Shown one piece after another: positions 63,770-64,000 of a stretch of 64,000 bases of DNA. How positions within the stretch are numbered: the stretch's first letter is position 1; each line of letters begins with the position of its first letter. The position numbers and the translations under genes are program-made. The DNA comes from Cellulophaga tyrosinoxydans. GTDB taxonomy: Bacteria > Bacteroidota > Bacteroidia > Flavobacteriales > Flavobacteriaceae. The stretch covers positions 124,001 through 188,000 of the forward strand of contig NZ_FWXO01000002.1 of NCBI RefSeq assembly GCF_900176415.1. The letters are read 5' to 3'. Under the pieces are notes generated by a model. It made no database searches, was not told where the DNA came from, and saw only the letters and a program-made list of their open reading frames with translations.

Positions 63770-64000
63770 TTAATATCGCCCATTTAAAAAATAATTACTT
63801 CCAGCTACATCATTTACTACTTTTATGTTTTCAATATCTGAAGGATTTAACAAATTTAATATTGAAGCATCATAACGAACGCCATCTACAATGATAATGG
63901 TGTTTGAATCGCCTCGCATAGCAATTATTGGGGTTTGATTTAAATTAGTGTTAGTGATGCTAACACTAGGTACCGCACTTCTTATTGCGTTATACATATC
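63770..64000 (-). CDS. TonB-plug-type protein, C-terminal end only
   Basis: The last 76 or so codons of a gene whose start is outside the window (the frame is open to 64000). The sequence fits a TonB-dependent-receptor plug domain: VSITNTNLNQTPIIAMRGDSNTIIIVDGVRYDASILNLLNPSDIENIKVV. The protein ends about 15 residues later (FLNGRY), so no beta-barrel follows. This may be a free-standing plug protein or a gene truncated after the plug; the N-terminal part is needed to tell. Confidence 0.6.
   Translation of the reverse strand, partial: DMYNAIRSAVPSVSITNTNLNQTPIIAMRGDSNTIIIVDGVRYDASILNLLNPSDIENIKVVNDVAGSNYFLNGRY

Noticed and set aside
1-64000. CRISPR arrays, tRNA/rRNA genes, insertion sequences, phage genes
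   Set aside because: No regular repeat-spacer series, no recognisable tRNA or rRNA sequence, no transposase or phage structural motif seen by eye; a dedicated tRNA scan was not possible.

Overview
The window is an A+T-rich, gene-dense stretch of a bacterial chromosome from a member of the Bacteroidota, most probably a marine Flavobacteriaceae. The signs are: TAnnTTTG-type -7 promoter elements, almost no Shine-Dalgarno sequences, families largely confined to this group (YfhO, DUF4834, CAL67264-type membrane protein, flavobacterial OmpA, PLP enzyme pair of sulfonolipid synthesis, OMP_b-brl-type outer-membrane proteins), and many N-terminal signal peptides ending in AQ or a lipobox Cys. I see no rRNA, tRNA, CRISPR array, insertion sequence, prophage or conjugative gene. 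The region reads as conserved chromosomal backbone, not an island.

Layout. 1-5869: a B12-binding radical SAM protein (cut by the window edge, TTG start), a tRNA-dihydrouridine synthase, a small membrane protein and folE on the minus strand, then a lolD / CPBP protease / TIGR02757 overlapping operon on plus. 5901-9254: an imelysin-like/di-haem peroxidase lipoprotein and a PhoX-like (DUF839) lipoprotein with a collagen-like stalk. 9658-17207: small membrane proteins, an SGNH hydrolase, a GT2 glycosyltransferase, a GIY-YIG protein, a BatA-type membrane protein coupled to a dihydroorotase homologue without its metal ligands, two DUF4870-like proteins and an esterase. 17228-25137: housekeeping and repair (MBL hydrolase, Bcp peroxiredoxin, a cysteine-free Nth, an ECF sigma factor with a 47-residue companion, uvrA). 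25288-33245: a secreted protein with an Arg/Ser/Thr-rich tail behind a sigma-54-like site, then a DUF4834-YfhO-glycosyltransferase-Wzx operon for cell-surface glycan, and a predicted outer-membrane protein. 33345-39103: a GNAT protein, a probable capnine (sulfonolipid) synthesis pair, and oligopeptidase B. 39244-45205: YbaB, a thioredoxin-like protein, OmpA, a DUF1508 protein, threonine aldolase and a large zinc protease. 45403-48717: the circularly permuted ATP-grasp / alpha-E / transglutaminase trio. 48789-64000: prfB with a programmed +1 frameshift, an ArsC-like protein, a secreted protein plus outer-membrane barrel pair, fumC, a coiled-coil membrane protein, ettA, a Gfo/Idh/MocA oxidoreductase, an MCC-beta-like carboxylase, an M24 peptidase and the end of a TonB-plug protein.

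The strongest second-look items are the recoding site in prfB, the capnine gene pair, two degenerate enzymes (cluster-less Nth, ligand-less dihydroorotase homologue), the ATP-grasp trio, and several cis-regulatory repeat patterns (TTAACCTT repeats upstream of the PhoX-like gene, 11-bp-phased TTTAAM repeats before the 50444/50915 pair, a 20-bp-spaced repeat before ompA, and the sigma-54-like site). No complete, wholly undescribed system is proven by the sequence. All functional calls are from reading motifs by eye, without database searches.
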